Numbered from the stretch's first letter, positions 9,548-18,300 are shown. The stretch: 61,755 bases of DNA from Streptomyces sp. SA15 (GCF_002291145.1 NZ_NTGE01000018.1:1-61755); one strand, 5' to 3'. Made by a program: numbers and translations. Notes: a model not told the origin generated them from the sequence alone.

Positions 9548-11245
9548 ATGACGTCCACCGTGCCCAACGCCGTCGAGCACGCAGACGAGCAGCAGCCGCC
9601 GATCACCATGTTCGGCCCGGACTTCCCGTACGCGTACGACGACTTCCTCGCCCACCCGGCGGGCCTCGGGCAGATACCCGCGACCGAGCACGGCACCGAG
9701 GTCGCGGTCATCGGGGGCGGTCTGTCCGGCATCGTGGCCGCGTACGAGCTGATGAAGATGGGCCTCAAGCCCGTCGTCCACGAGGCCGACCGGATCGGCG
9801 GCCGGCTGCGGACGGTCGGCTTCGAGGGGTGCGACCCGTCCCTCACCGCCGAGATGGGCGCGATGCGCTTCCCGCCGTCCTCCACGGCACTCCAGCACTA
9901 CATCGACCTCGTAGGGCTCGAGACCCGGCCCTTCCCCAACCCCCTCGCGGAGACGACCCCTTCGACCGTCGTCGACCTCAAGGGCGAGTCCCACTACGCC
10001 GAGACGATCGACGACCTCCCGCAGGTCTACCGGGACGTGGCGGACGCCTGGAACCGCTGCCTCGAAGAGGGCGCCGACTTCTCCGACATGAACCGGGCCC
10101 TGCGCGAGCGGAACGTGCCGCGCATCCGCGAGATCTGGGCGAGGCTCGTCGAGAAGCTGGACAACCAGACCTTCTACGGCTTCCTCTGCGACTCCGAGGC
10201 CTTCAAGTCCTTCCGGCACCGCGAGATCTTCGGCCAGGTCGGCTTCGGCACCGGCGGCTGGGACACCGACTTCCCCAACTCCATCCTGGAGATCCTGCGC
10301 GTCGTCTACACCGAGGCCGACGACCACCACCGCGGCATCGTAGGCGGCTCCCAGCAACTGCCGTTGCGCCTGTGGGAGCGGGAGCCGGAGAAGATCGTGC
10401 ACTGGGCCTACGGCACGTCACTGAAGTCCCTGCACGACAACGGCGAGCCCCGCCCCGCCGTGACCCGGCTCCATCGCACCGCCGGCAACCGGATCACCGT
10501 GACCGACGCGAACGGTGACATCCGCACCTACCAGGCGGTGATCTTCACCGCCCAGTCCTGGATGCTGCTCTCCAAGATCGCCTGCGACGACTCCCTCTTC
10601 CCGATCGACCACTGGACGGCGATCGAGCGGACCCACTACATGGAGAGCTCCAAGCTCTTCGTCCCCGTCGACCGGCCGTTCTGGCTGGACAAGGACGAGG
10701 ACACCGGCCGGGACGTCATGTCGATGACCCTCACCGACCGTATGACGCGCGGCACCTACCTCCTCGACGACGGCCCCGACAAGCCCGCCGTCATCTGCCT
10801 GTCCTACACCTGGTGCGACGACAGCCTGAAGTGGCTGCCGCTGTCCGCGAACGAGCGGATGGACGTCATGCTGAAGTCGCTGGGCGAGATCTATCCGAAG
10901 GTCGACATCAGGAAGCACATCATCGGCAATCCGGTGACCGTCTCCTGGGAGAACGAGCCCTACTTCATGGGCGCGTTCAAGGCCAACCTGCCCGGCCACT
11001 ACCGCTACCAGCGGCGCCTGTTCACCCACTTCATGCAGGACCGGCTGCCCGAGGACACGCGGGGCATCTTCCTGGCCGGCGACGACATCTCCTGGACGGC
11101 CGGCTGGGCCGAGGGCGCCGTGCAGACCGCGCTGAACGCGGTCTGGGGCGTCATGCACCACTTCGGCGGCACGACCGACCCGACGAACCCCGGGCCGGGC
11201 GACGTGTACGACGAGATCGCGCCGGTCGAACTGCCTGAGGACTGA
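9548..11245 (+). CDS. davB: Flavin monoamine oxidase family, probable L-lysine 2-monooxygenase (DavB-like)
   Basis: 565 residues with an N-terminal FAD-binding Rossmann motif (VAVIGGGLSGIVAAYEL, GxGxxG at 56-61). The N-terminus (ITMFGPDFPYAYDDF), the middle (EIFGQVGFGTGGWDTDFPNS) and the end (NPGPGDVYDEI) match what I recall of Pseudomonas DavB almost residue for residue, and are closer to it than to tryptophan 2-monooxygenase IaaM. DavB oxidatively decarboxylates lysine to 5-aminovaleramide with O2. The ATG at 9548 is the only start near the conserved N-terminus. It forms an operon with davA. Confidence 0.87.
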   Translation: MTSTVPNAVEHADEQQPPITMFGPDFPYAYDDFLAHPAGLGQIPATEHGTEVAVIGGGLSGIVAAYELMKMGLKPVVHEADRIGGRLRTVGFEGCDPSLTAEMGAMRFPPSSTALQHYIDLVGLETRPFPNPLAETTPSTVVDLKGESHYAETIDDLPQVYRDVADAWNRCLEEGADFSDMNRALRERNVPRIREIWARLVEKLDNQTFYGFLCDSEAFKSFRHREIFGQVGFGTGGWDTDFPNSILEILRVVYTEADDHHRGIVGGSQQLPLRLWEREPEKIVHWAYGTSLKSLHDNGEPRPAVTRLHRTAGNRITVTDANGDIRTYQAVIFTAQSWMLLSKIACDDSLFPIDHWTAIERTHYMESSKLFVPVDRPFWLDKDEDTGRDVMSMTLTDRMTRGTYLLDDGPDKPAVICLSYTWCDDSLKWLPLSANERMDVMLKSLGEIYPKVDIRKHIIGNPVTVSWENEPYFMGAFKANLPGHYRYQRRLFTHFMQDRLPEDTRGIFLAGDDISWTAGWAEGAVQTALNAVWGVMHHFGGTTDPTNPGPGDVYDEIAPVELPED

Positions 11246-11268
11246 GCCGGAAGGGACGCGCGGCCGGA

Positions 11269-11955
11269 TCAGTCCGGCAGCGGTGTGAGCAGCATGCGTC
11301 CGGCGAGGCCGACCGCCGCGTCCAGGCGGTCGGTGAACTCCTCGGCGACATCGGGCAGCCGGCGCAACGCCCACAGGGCCCGCGCCGCCGTCCAGGTGGC
11401 GTCCCGGGCCCGCTCCAGGCTCCACGCCCCCAGCAGATGGGTGAGCGGGTCGGCGATCTGGAGAACGTCGGGACCCGGCATCAGATCTTCGCGGATGCGC
11501 TCCTCCAGCGAGACGAGGAGGTCGCCCACGCGGTCGAACTCGTCCTCCACGTCGGCGGGTTCGCAGCCGAGCGTACGACAGGTGTCCACGACGGCCAGCG
11601 CCAGGTCGTGCCCGATGTGCGCATTGATGCCCGCGAGGGCGAACTGCAGCGGTCGTACGCCGGGATGGTGGCGGAACTGGAACAGGGGCCGCCAGCAGGC
11701 CGGCGGGCGCCGCTCGTCGGCCGCCGCGTCGACGGCGGCCAGGTAGCGTTCCGCGAACCGCACGTCCAGCGTGATCGCGGCCCGCGCGTCCGGGAACCGC
11801 CCGCTGTCGATGCGCCGGTCCACCGCCTCGGTGACGGCGAGGTAGACGCGGTTGAAGACGGCGAGGCCGTCCCGGGCCGGCAGGTCCGAGTCGAGCGCGC
11901 GCATACGGGAGATGACCGCGTCGACGGGTGTGGTGAATTGTTCGCATTGCACCAT
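11269..11955 (-). CDS. DUF5995 family protein
   Basis: A 228-residue, mostly helical soluble protein. It has the features I associate with DUF5995: an N-terminal helix pair (VDAVISRMRALDSDLPARDG), then ...FRHHPGVRPLQFALAGINAH with conserved His/Asn residues, and a C-terminal helical part. The function is unknown. It is convergent with davB (23-nt gap) and divergent from the GH6 cellulase gene, about 100 nt separating the starts. Confidence 0.75.
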   Translation of the reverse strand: MVQCEQFTTPVDAVISRMRALDSDLPARDGLAVFNRVYLAVTEAVDRRIDSGRFPDARAAITLDVRFAERYLAAVDAAADERRPPACWRPLFQFRHHPGVRPLQFALAGINAHIGHDLALAVVDTCRTLGCEPADVEDEFDRVGDLLVSLEERIREDLMPGPDVLQIADPLTHLLGAWSLERARDATWTAARALWALRRLPDVAEEFTDRLDAAVGLAGRMLLTPLPD

Positions 11956-12055
11956 GGGGGCAGAGTCGCAGCTTTAGGCTGGCCCGGGTACCGGCGGGCC
12001 CGACGCTTCCCCAGAACGGGGGAACGCACCCGCCGTGGGGGAGGGGGAGCAAGAG

Positions 12056-13273
12056 GTGTCAGGCTTACGTGCCCAGCGCCTTGCCGCACGTCGGGCCGAG
12101 CGCAGGCGGGCCGCCCGGCGTGGCGCCATGGTCGCGGCGGCCTCCGTCGTCGTCGCGGTCGGCACGGCGACCGGGATGCTGTCCGCGCTCGACGACCGGC
12201 GCGGCTCCGACCAGGCCAGGCCCCAGGTGACCGACTCGCCGCGCCTGGCACCGCTGCCCGCCGTGTCTTCGGGACCGCCCTCGACCAGTGCGTCGGCGTC
12301 TGAGTCGCCGAAGAAGTCCCCGAAGGAGAAGGACATCAGCCCGACGCCGTCACCGACGAAGACGGAGACGGAGCCGGAGAGGGAGGGGAAGCCGCAGACG
12401 GCCGCCGTCTCCACCCGGCTCTACCGCCACCCCGAGTCCCAGGTGCTCGAGTGGGTGCGCGCCCACACCGACGACCCGCGTCACGCGGTCATCGAGTCCC
12501 GTATCGCCGACCACCCGGCGGCCGTCTGGTTCGCCGATTTCACGCCGTCGACCATCACCGCACGGGTCCGCGCCGTCACCTCGGGCGGTGCCGCGCAGGG
12601 CCGGGTGCCGGTGGTCGTGCCGTACGCGATCCCGGGCCGCGACTGCGGCGGGCACTCCGAGGGCGGAGCGCCCGATCTGGCCGCGTACGACGACTGGATC
12701 GACGCCTTCGCCGCGGGACTGGGCTCCAGGGATGTCATCGTCATACTGGAACCCGACTCGGTCGCCCAGGCCGAGTGCCTCTCCTCGGGTGAACGGACCC
12801 GCCGCTTCGCCTCGTTGGCCCGCGCGGGCCGCGTCCTCAAGGCCGCCAACCCCAACGCGCGGGTCTACTACGACGCCGGCCACTCCGGCTGGAACCCGCC
12901 CGCGAAACAGGCAGGGTGGCTGAAACGGGCCGGCGCCGCCTCGGCCGCCTCCTCCGACGGCATCTTCAGCAACGTCTCCAACTTCCACCGCACATCCGAC
13001 GAGATCGCCTACGACCGACAGGTGCTCGACGCCCTGGGCGGTCCGGCGAGCCTGGGCGCCGTCGTCGACACCAGCCGCAACGGCAACGGCGCCCCGGCAG
13101 ACGGCGAGTGGTGCGATCCGGCCGGCCGGAAGATCGGCCGGGCGCCCTCGCTGAACACCGGGGAGGCGCGGATCGACGCCTACCTGTGGGTGAAGCTGCC
13201 GGGGGAGTCGGACGGGTGCAAGGGCACGCCGGGCACCTTCTCGCCGTCGTACGCCTACGACTTGGCGCGCTGA
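12056..13273 (+). CDS. Secreted or membrane-anchored glycoside hydrolase family 6 (cellulase)
   Basis: About 405 residues. A basic N-terminus and one hydrophobic helix (residues about 24-43, MVAAASVVVAVGTATGML) form an uncleaved anchor or signal. A Ser/Pro/Lys/Glu-rich linker (about 70-120) follows, then a GH6 domain. The GH6 signature with the catalytic acid is visible (VIVILEPDSVAQ), as are YYDAGHSGW and DTSRNGNGAP. GH6 enzymes invert beta-1,4-glucan bonds. GTG 12056 follows GAGGGGGAG by about 8 nt and is preferred over GTG 12035. No cellulose-binding module is present. Confidence 0.87.
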   Translation: MSGLRAQRLAARRAERRRAARRGAMVAAASVVVAVGTATGMLSALDDRRGSDQARPQVTDSPRLAPLPAVSSGPPSTSASASESPKKSPKEKDISPTPSPTKTETEPEREGKPQTAAVSTRLYRHPESQVLEWVRAHTDDPRHAVIESRIADHPAAVWFADFTPSTITARVRAVTSGGAAQGRVPVVVPYAIPGRDCGGHSEGGAPDLAAYDDWIDAFAAGLGSRDVIVILEPDSVAQAECLSSGERTRRFASLARAGRVLKAANPNARVYYDAGHSGWNPPAKQAGWLKRAGAASAASSDGIFSNVSNFHRTSDEIAYDRQVLDALGGPASLGAVVDTSRNGNGAPADGEWCDPAGRKIGRAPSLNTGEARIDAYLWVKLPGESDGCKGTPGTFSPSYAYDLAR

Positions 13274-13329
13274 GCCTCGCCGTCGGCTCGATGCCGAGAC
13301 GCCGCGCCCAGCGTCGTACAACCCGAAGT

Positions 13330-14541
13330 TCAGGGCCGCGGGTCGGGAACCGCCGCGGCCTGCGACCCGACCTTCGGCCGGTCGCGGTCGCCCGCGCGCA
13401 GTACGCCCGCGAAGGCCACGAGCCCGCAGGCCAGCACCGTCACCAGGCCGAACGACACCATCAGGCTGGTCGCCTGGGCCAGACCGCCGATCGCGCTGGG
13501 CGCGATCAGACCCGAGGTGTACGTGATCGTCGCGACGCCCGCGATGGCAAGGCTGGCGTTCGGACCGCTGCGGCCCGCCGCGGCGAAGCACAGCGGGACG
13601 ACGACGGCGATGCCCAGGCCCATCAGCGCGAACCCGGCCATCGCCACCGCCGCATGGTCCGCGACGACGATGAGCAGCCCGCCGAGCGCGGCCAGCACAC
13701 CGCTCACGCGGACCGTGCGCACCGAGCCGAACCGGTCCACCACCTTGTCGCCGGCGATCCGGGCGATCGCCATTGTGAGCGTGAAGCCGGTCGTGCAGGC
13801 CGCCGCGAGTCCCGCCGAGCTGTCCAGCTGGTCGCGCAGATAGACCGCGGACCAGTCCAGACTCGCGCCCTCGGCGAACACCGCGCAGAACCCGACCGCG
13901 CCGATGAGCAGCGCCGACTTGGGCGGCAGGGCGAACCGGGGCGGCGGCTCCTCGTCCTCGGCGGGCTGCAGGTCGAGCACCCAGCGACAGGCCAGCACGC
14001 CGAGGAGTGTGAGGACGCCCGCCGCGAGGGCGTGGTGCAGACGGGCATCCGATCCCAGGTGCGCGGCGAGCGTGCCCGCCGCCGAACCGGCCAGCGCGCC
14101 CGCGCTCCACATGCCGTGCAGGCCGGACATGATCGACCGGCCCAGGCGGTTCTCGATCTCCACGCCGAGCGCGTTCATCGCCACGTCCGCCATGCCCGCC
14201 GTCGCGCCGTAGGCGAACAGGGCCAGGCAGAGAGTCAGCAGGTTCGGGGCGAGAGACGGCAGGGCCAGCGCCAGCGTCCACAGGGCGATCAGGCCGCGCA
14301 GGGCGTTCCGGGCGCCGAAGCGGTGGCTGATGCTGCCCGCGAGCGGCATCGCCACGGACGCGCCGAGCGCGGGGAAGGCCAGAGCGAGCCCCAGCTGCCC
14401 CGCACTCACCGACGCATGGTCCTGGATCCACGGCACCCGCGTCGCGAACGAGCCGGTCACGGCGCCGTGCACGGCGAACACGGCTGCCACGGCGTACCGG
14501 GCCCGCCTCACCTCACGCTGCGCGTAGCGCACTTCGCCCAT
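13330..14541 (-). CDS. MFS transporter (YbjJ/FucP-like)
   Basis: About 403 residues with 12 predicted TM helices. The N-terminus (FAVHGAVTGSFATRVPWIQ) and loop 2-3 (GSISHRFGARNALRG) are typical of the YbjJ-like MFS branch. ATG 14541 has a GAGGG about 8 nt upstream; GTG 14562 is an in-frame alternative. The gene is divergent from a ROK regulator with an 8-bp-arm palindrome between them, so the ROK protein probably controls this exporter or sugar transporter. Confidence 0.85.
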   Translation of the reverse strand: MGEVRYAQREVRRARYAVAAVFAVHGAVTGSFATRVPWIQDHASVSAGQLGLALAFPALGASVAMPLAGSISHRFGARNALRGLIALWTLALALPSLAPNLLTLCLALFAYGATAGMADVAMNALGVEIENRLGRSIMSGLHGMWSAGALAGSAAGTLAAHLGSDARLHHALAAGVLTLLGVLACRWVLDLQPAEDEEPPPRFALPPKSALLIGAVGFCAVFAEGASLDWSAVYLRDQLDSSAGLAAACTTGFTLTMAIARIAGDKVVDRFGSVRTVRVSGVLAALGGLLIVVADHAAVAMAGFALMGLGIAVVVPLCFAAAGRSGPNASLAIAGVATITYTSGLIAPSAIGGLAQATSLMVSFGLVTVLACGLVAFAGVLRAGDRDRPKVGSQAAAVPDPRP

Positions 14542-14588
14542 TCTCCCGCCCTCCACGTCCACGGACCCGCTCGCATCGCCGCCGTAAA

Positions 14589-14611
14589 CTATCAGGGTCC
14601 CTTCCTGATAG
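14589..14611. promoter_or_regulatory. Inverted repeat CTATCAGG-N7-CCTGATAG, candidate ROK operator
   Basis: Perfect 8-bp arms separated by 7 nt lie between the divergent MFS and ROK genes, about 60 nt before the ROK start and about 50 nt before the MFS start. Position and symmetry suggest the operator of the adjacent repressor. Confidence 0.6.
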
Positions 14612-14671
14612 GTAAGGGATTAACCGGCCGTACGACGTCCCGGCGGCCCGCCCATCTGGGAGGATCCCGGC

Positions 14672-15871
14672 ATGCCCGCATCCCCGAGCACCGCCCGGGC
14701 CATCAACGACCGGCTCGCCCTGCGTCTGCTCCAGCAGGAGGGCCCGTTGACGGCAGGGCAGCTGAAGCAGCTGACCGGTCTGTCCCGGCCGACCGTCGCC
14801 GACCTCGTCGAGCGCCTCGCCGCATCCGGGCTGATCACGGTGGTCGGGGAGTCGGGGGAGCAGCGCCGGGGGCCGAACGCGAAGCTGTACGGCATAGTCG
14901 CCGATCGGGCCCATCTGGCGGCGCTGGACGTCCGCACCGAGGGCGTCTCCGTCGTCGTCTCCGACCTGCTCGGGAAGGTGCTCGCCGAGGCGTCCGTGCC
15001 GATCGGCGACGACGCCGGGACGGGGCCCGCGGTGGAGCAGGCGGTCACGCTGGTCGAGCGCGTGGCGAAGGAGGCCGGGGCCGACCGGCTGCACACCGTC
15101 GGCATCGGCGCGCCCGGCCTGATCGACCCGGCGAGCGGCGAACTCCGCGACTCCTCCGGCCTGCCCGAGTGGCACCGGCGCCTGGTGGCCGCCTTGCAGG
15201 AACGCTTCCCGGACGCCCGCGTCAGCGTCGAGAACGAGACCAACCTCGCCGCCCTCGCCGAACAGCGCGACGGCGCCGCCCGGGACCGGGAGACGTTCGT
15301 GCTGCTGTGGTTCGGCATGGGCATCGGCGCCGCGGTGGTCCTCGACGGAACGCTGCGCCGGGGCGCCTCGGGCGGCGCGGGCGAGATCGGCTTCCTGCCG
15401 GTTCCGGGAACCACGGGGCTGCCGTCCGCCACCGACTGCGACGGGGGTTTCCACTCGCTCGCGGCGGCCGGTGCGATCGCCGGCCTCGCGGCGGAGTACG
15501 GCATGACGGCACCGGCCACCGCGCACGAACCCGAACCCCACGCGTCGGCGCTCGTCCGCGCCGCGGCCGACCGGGCCGGCACCGACGCGTCCGCCGACCG
15601 GTTCCTCGACGCCCTCGCCGACCGCGTCGCGCTGGGCGCAGCCGCCGTCATCTCCGTACTGGACCCCGGCTGCGTGGTGCTGGCCGGCGAGATCGGCCGC
15701 GCGGGCGGCGACACCCTGGCCGCCCGCGTCCAAAGCCGTCTCACCCGCCTGTCACCCCTGCCCACAGAGGTACGCCCCAGCATGCTGGGCGGGGGAGCGG
15801 TGCTGCGCGGGGCGCTGCTCACGGCGCGCGAGCGGGCTCAGGACGACCTGTTCGCGCCTCCGGGGCGCTAG
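14672..15871 (+). CDS. ROK family transcriptional regulator
   Basis: 399 residues. A winged HTH lies at the N-terminus (LTAGQLKQLTGLSRPTVADL, then VERLAASGLI). A ROK sugar-kinase fold follows, with the phosphate-binding block VGIGAPGLID and the turn ASGGAGEIGFLP. The CxCGxxGC zinc motif of many ROK proteins is absent, and the corresponding region reads GLPSATDCDGGFHSL, so zinc binding is doubtful. Its TAG stop lies inside the end of the MITE-like element, so the original C-terminus may have differed. Confidence 0.87.
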   Translation: MPASPSTARAINDRLALRLLQQEGPLTAGQLKQLTGLSRPTVADLVERLAASGLITVVGESGEQRRGPNAKLYGIVADRAHLAALDVRTEGVSVVVSDLLGKVLAEASVPIGDDAGTGPAVEQAVTLVERVAKEAGADRLHTVGIGAPGLIDPASGELRDSSGLPEWHRRLVAALQERFPDARVSVENETNLAALAEQRDGAARDRETFVLLWFGMGIGAAVVLDGTLRRGASGGAGEIGFLPVPGTTGLPSATDCDGGFHSLAAAGAIAGLAAEYGMTAPATAHEPEPHASALVRAAADRAGTDASADRFLDALADRVALGAAAVISVLDPGCVVLAGEIGRAGGDTLAARVQSRLTRLSPLPTEVRPSMLGGGAVLRGALLTARERAQDDLFAPPGR

Positions 15872-16072
15872 GGCCCTTCTGATGGATCTCCGCGGCGTCG
15901 CGACGCCCGGCACGCACTCTCACCGCACCGCGCGAAAGCCCTAGTAGCTCCTCCCCCACTCTCGGCTTCGCTCGAGCGGGGGGACCCCCATCGAGGACTT
16001 CCGCGCGGCACGCCGAGAGCACGCACCGGACGCCGCTCCTTCTCCCACGGAGATCCATCAGAAGGGCCCTAG
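15868..16072. mobile_element. MITE-like element with 25-bp perfect terminal inverted repeats
   Basis: The 25 nt at 15868-15892 (beginning CTAGGGCCCTTCTGATGGAT) are the exact reverse complement of 16048-16072. The 205-bp element has no gene. Internally it contains a C-rich/G-rich hairpin (TCCCCCACTCTCGG...GAGCGGGGGGA) that I recall as widespread in Streptomyces intergenic DNA. Both ends finish in CTAG. These supply the TAG stop of the ROK gene on the plus strand and the TAG stop of the converging membrane-protein frame on the minus strand. Confidence 0.75.
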
Positions 16073-16487
16073 GCCACGGGCGCGGGCCCGCGGAAGGCCG
16101 ACGGATCGGCCGCCAGCCAGAGCAACAGGGCCGGCCCGATCACGCTCGCTCCCAGCAGCGCCATCGGGCCCGCTCCGCTCGCGGCCGACAACGGCTCAAG
16201 TGCTGGGCGTGGAACACCAGATGAGGCGCCGAAGCCGTCAGGTACGCCACGAGTGCGGTGAACACCAACCGCCGCTCCATCGCCGCGACCGCCGCGCACA
16301 GGACCACGGCGAGCGCCAGATTCGCACCACCGAGGTCCCGCAGCAGATGCTCGTTGTACGGCGGGAGGTACGACACCCAGCGCCACTTCCAGAAGGTGTC
16401 CGGCAGCAGCAGGATCCACAGGCCGAGCAGCACCTGGATTCCGGCGAGCAGACCCAGTCCCGCGCGGAGCCGGTCGCGCCGGCTCAT
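16069..16487 (-). pseudogene. Four-TM membrane protein with a frameshift
   Basis: The N-terminal part (MSRRDRLRAGLGLLAGIQVL, then LLPDTFWKWRWVSYLPPYNE) reads well to about 16200 (LVFHAQHL). There the frame passes into nonsense (SRCRPRAERARW). A shift of one base restores a hydrophobic, protein-like tail (EPLSAASGAGPMALLG, then PALLLWLAA) that runs to the TAG at 16069. One missing base near 16200 explains this. It overlaps the upstream oxidoreductase by ATGA, so the two were co-translated. Function unknown. Confidence 0.65.
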
Positions 16488-17224
16488 CCGCGCCGCCGCG
16501 CGAGGTACTCCTCGAACGTGCCCTTGCCGACGGCGTGCTCCGGCGTGAGGTGGCCGCCGGCCCGGAAGGCCCGGTACGCCTTCCCCAGCAGCGGCACGTT
16601 CACCACCGCCCGCTTCCGTCCGGTCGCCTTCAGCCAGGCACGGGCCAGCGACTCCAGCGACCGCACCTCGGGCCCGCCCATGTCCTCGACGCGCCCCGCG
16701 GGCGGGCCCGAGGCCAGCTCGGCCAGCCGCGCCGCGACCTCCGCCACCTCGATCGGCTGGTCCGGCACGCCGGCCGGGAGCAGCAGCACCGGAGACTTGG
16801 CCTGCACCTCGAACAGCATCACCGGCAGATCATGGAACTGCGTCGTACGCAGCACGGTCCAGCCGAGCCCCGACTCCTCGATCAGCTTCTCCACCGCCAG
16901 CTTGCTCTTGTAATAGCCGAACGGCACCCGGTCGATGCCGACGATCGAGATGTAGACCAAGTGGCCCACACCCGCCCGCCGTGCCGCCGCGATCAGGTGC
17001 GCGGCGGCCTGCTCGTCACCGCCGCGCGGCGAGCTCGCGCAGTGCACGATCGTGTCCACGCCCGCCACGGCCGCGTCCAGAGCTTCGCCGCCCTCACGCA
17101 GATCGACAGCGTACGGCTGCGCGTGCCGGCTGAGCACCCGCACCTCGTGCCCGTCCGCGCGCAGCCGCTCGGTGACGAGCCGGCCGAGCGTTCCGGTACC
17201 GCCGGTCACCAGGATCGTGGTCAT
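16484..17224 (-). CDS. NAD(P)-binding oxidoreductase/epimerase (ECF41 partner)
   Basis: A 246-residue atypical SDR with an N-terminal Rossmann motif (TILVTGGTGTLGRLV). A Tyr-x-x-x-Lys-like pair follows (FGYYKSKLAVEKLIEESGL). NmrA/epimerase-like features are consistent with a redox or flavin substrate. ATG 17224 has a GAAGGGA about 8 nt upstream. It sits directly downstream of the ECF41 sigma gene, and such COE-type genes (carboxymuconolactone decarboxylase, oxidoreductase, epimerase) are the usual ECF41 targets. A TGTCACA element lies about 80 nt before the start. Confidence 0.87.
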   Translation of the reverse strand: MTTILVTGGTGTLGRLVTERLRADGHEVRVLSRHAQPYAVDLREGGEALDAAVAGVDTIVHCASSPRGGDEQAAAHLIAAARRAGVGHLVYISIVGIDRVPFGYYKSKLAVEKLIEESGLGWTVLRTTQFHDLPVMLFEVQAKSPVLLLPAGVPDQPIEVAEVAARLAELASGPPAGRVEDMGGPEVRSLESLARAWLKATGRKRAVVNVPLLGKAYRAFRAGGHLTPEHAVGKGTFEEYLARRRG

Positions 17225-17282
17225 GCTGTTCAGTCCCTTCGAACGCCGGACGCTCCCGGGTGGAGCGCCCTTCGTCAACTAG

Positions 17283-17310
17283 GACCGAGTAGCCCGTGTG
17301 AAATGTGACA
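17283..17310 (-). promoter_or_regulatory. Predicted ECF41-type promoter (TGTCACA-N16-CGGTC)
   Basis: On the minus strand TGTCACA (17310-17304) is followed after 16 nt by CGGTC (17287-17283). ECF41 promoters carry TGTCACA at -35 and CGTC-like at -10. It starts 6 nt past the sigma gene's stop and points at the oxidoreductase gene. Confidence 0.7.
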
Positions 17311-17315
17311 GGCCG

Positions 17316-18215
17316 CTACGAGCTCGCGAGCTGACGGCGTACGAACTCCAGTTTGTCCGGGTTCACCACGACCCGCACATGCGTGATCAGACCGTCCCGC
17401 AGATCGAACGCGACAACCCCGGCGAGTGTGTCGCCCGCCCACGCCGCGAGCCCGGTCGCGCCGTTGACCTCGACCGCCATGTAGTCCAGGCCCGCCGCGA
17501 ACCGCTCGACGCCGCCCACCACGAGCCGGACGACCTTCTCGCGCCCCTCGACCGGCCGCCGGGCCGCCCTGGCCTTGCCGCCACCGTCGCTCGACCAGGT
17601 CACATCGGCCGCGAGCAGCTTCTCCAGGCCGGCCAGATCGCCGTCCCGGGCCGCCGCCACGAAGGAGGCGACGAGCTCCTCCCGCCGCTCGGGCGCCGCA
17701 TCGAAACGCGCCTGCGGCACGCCCACCCGCCGGACCGCACGCCGGTACAGCTGACGGCAGTTGGGCTCGGAGAGGTCCAGGACGCCGGCGATCTCCCGGT
17801 GCCCGTAGCCGAACGCCTCCCGCAGCACGTACACCGCCCGCTCGGTCGGCGTAAGCCGCTCCATCAGGATCAGCAGCGCCATGGACACCGCTTCGCGCTG
17901 CTCGGCCGACTCCAGGGGGCCGAGCGTCCCGTCGGAGGTGACCACCGGCTCCGGCAGCCAGGTCCCGACGTAATTCTCGCGCCGGGCGCGGGCCGAGGTC
18001 AGCCGGTTGAGGCAGAGGTTGGTGACGACCTTGGCGAGCCAGGCCGCGGCATGCTCGATGCCGGCGCGGTCGGCCCCGCTGAAGCGCAGGTAGGCGTCCT
18101 GGACCGCGTCCTCGGCCTCCTCGGCCGAGCCGAGCATGCGGTAGGCCAGGCCGAACAGCCGGGGGCGGTGGCGCTCGAACTCGTCGGCGGTCGCGCTCGT
18201 CGTCATGCGGGTCAC
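17316..18215 (-). CDS. sigJ: ECF41 (SigJ-like) RNA polymerase sigma factor
   Basis: 299 residues. Sigma region 2 comes first (FGLAYRMLGSAEEAEDAVQD), then the ECF41 linker with WLPEP, then region 4 (LTPTERAVYVLREAFGYGHR) with its HTH. A C-terminal SnoaL-like domain of about 110 residues carries the ECF41 hallmarks DGGGKARAA and NPDKLEF. In this group the SnoaL-like tail regulates activity in place of an anti-sigma factor. The partner oxidoreductase follows with a matching promoter. A DasR-like box lies about 90 nt upstream of the start. Confidence 0.93.
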   Translation of the reverse strand: MTRMTTSATADEFERHRPRLFGLAYRMLGSAEEAEDAVQDAYLRFSGADRAGIEHAAAWLAKVVTNLCLNRLTSARARRENYVGTWLPEPVVTSDGTLGPLESAEQREAVSMALLILMERLTPTERAVYVLREAFGYGHREIAGVLDLSEPNCRQLYRRAVRRVGVPQARFDAAPERREELVASFVAAARDGDLAGLEKLLAADVTWSSDGGGKARAARRPVEGREKVVRLVVGGVERFAAGLDYMAVEVNGATGLAAWAGDTLAGVVAFDLRDGLITHVRVVVNPDKLEFVRRQLASS

Positions 18216-18300
18216 CCTGCCAGAAGGCCCCGGGCCCGGGGGTCCGGCGGCGGGAAAGGGCCGTCGTCACCGTCGCCGGACCCGTGCGCAGACCCTAAAA

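Noticed and set aside
9548..11245. Tryptophan 2-monooxygenase (auxin pathway)
   Set aside because: The fold is shared, but the N- and C-terminal motifs fit lysine monooxygenase DavB better; final proof needs an assay.
12916..15882. Very long plus-strand open frame (988 codons) across the MFS and ROK genes
   Set aside because: Arg/Gly/Pro-rich composition typical of antisense shadows in high-G+C DNA; real MFS and ROK genes explain the region.
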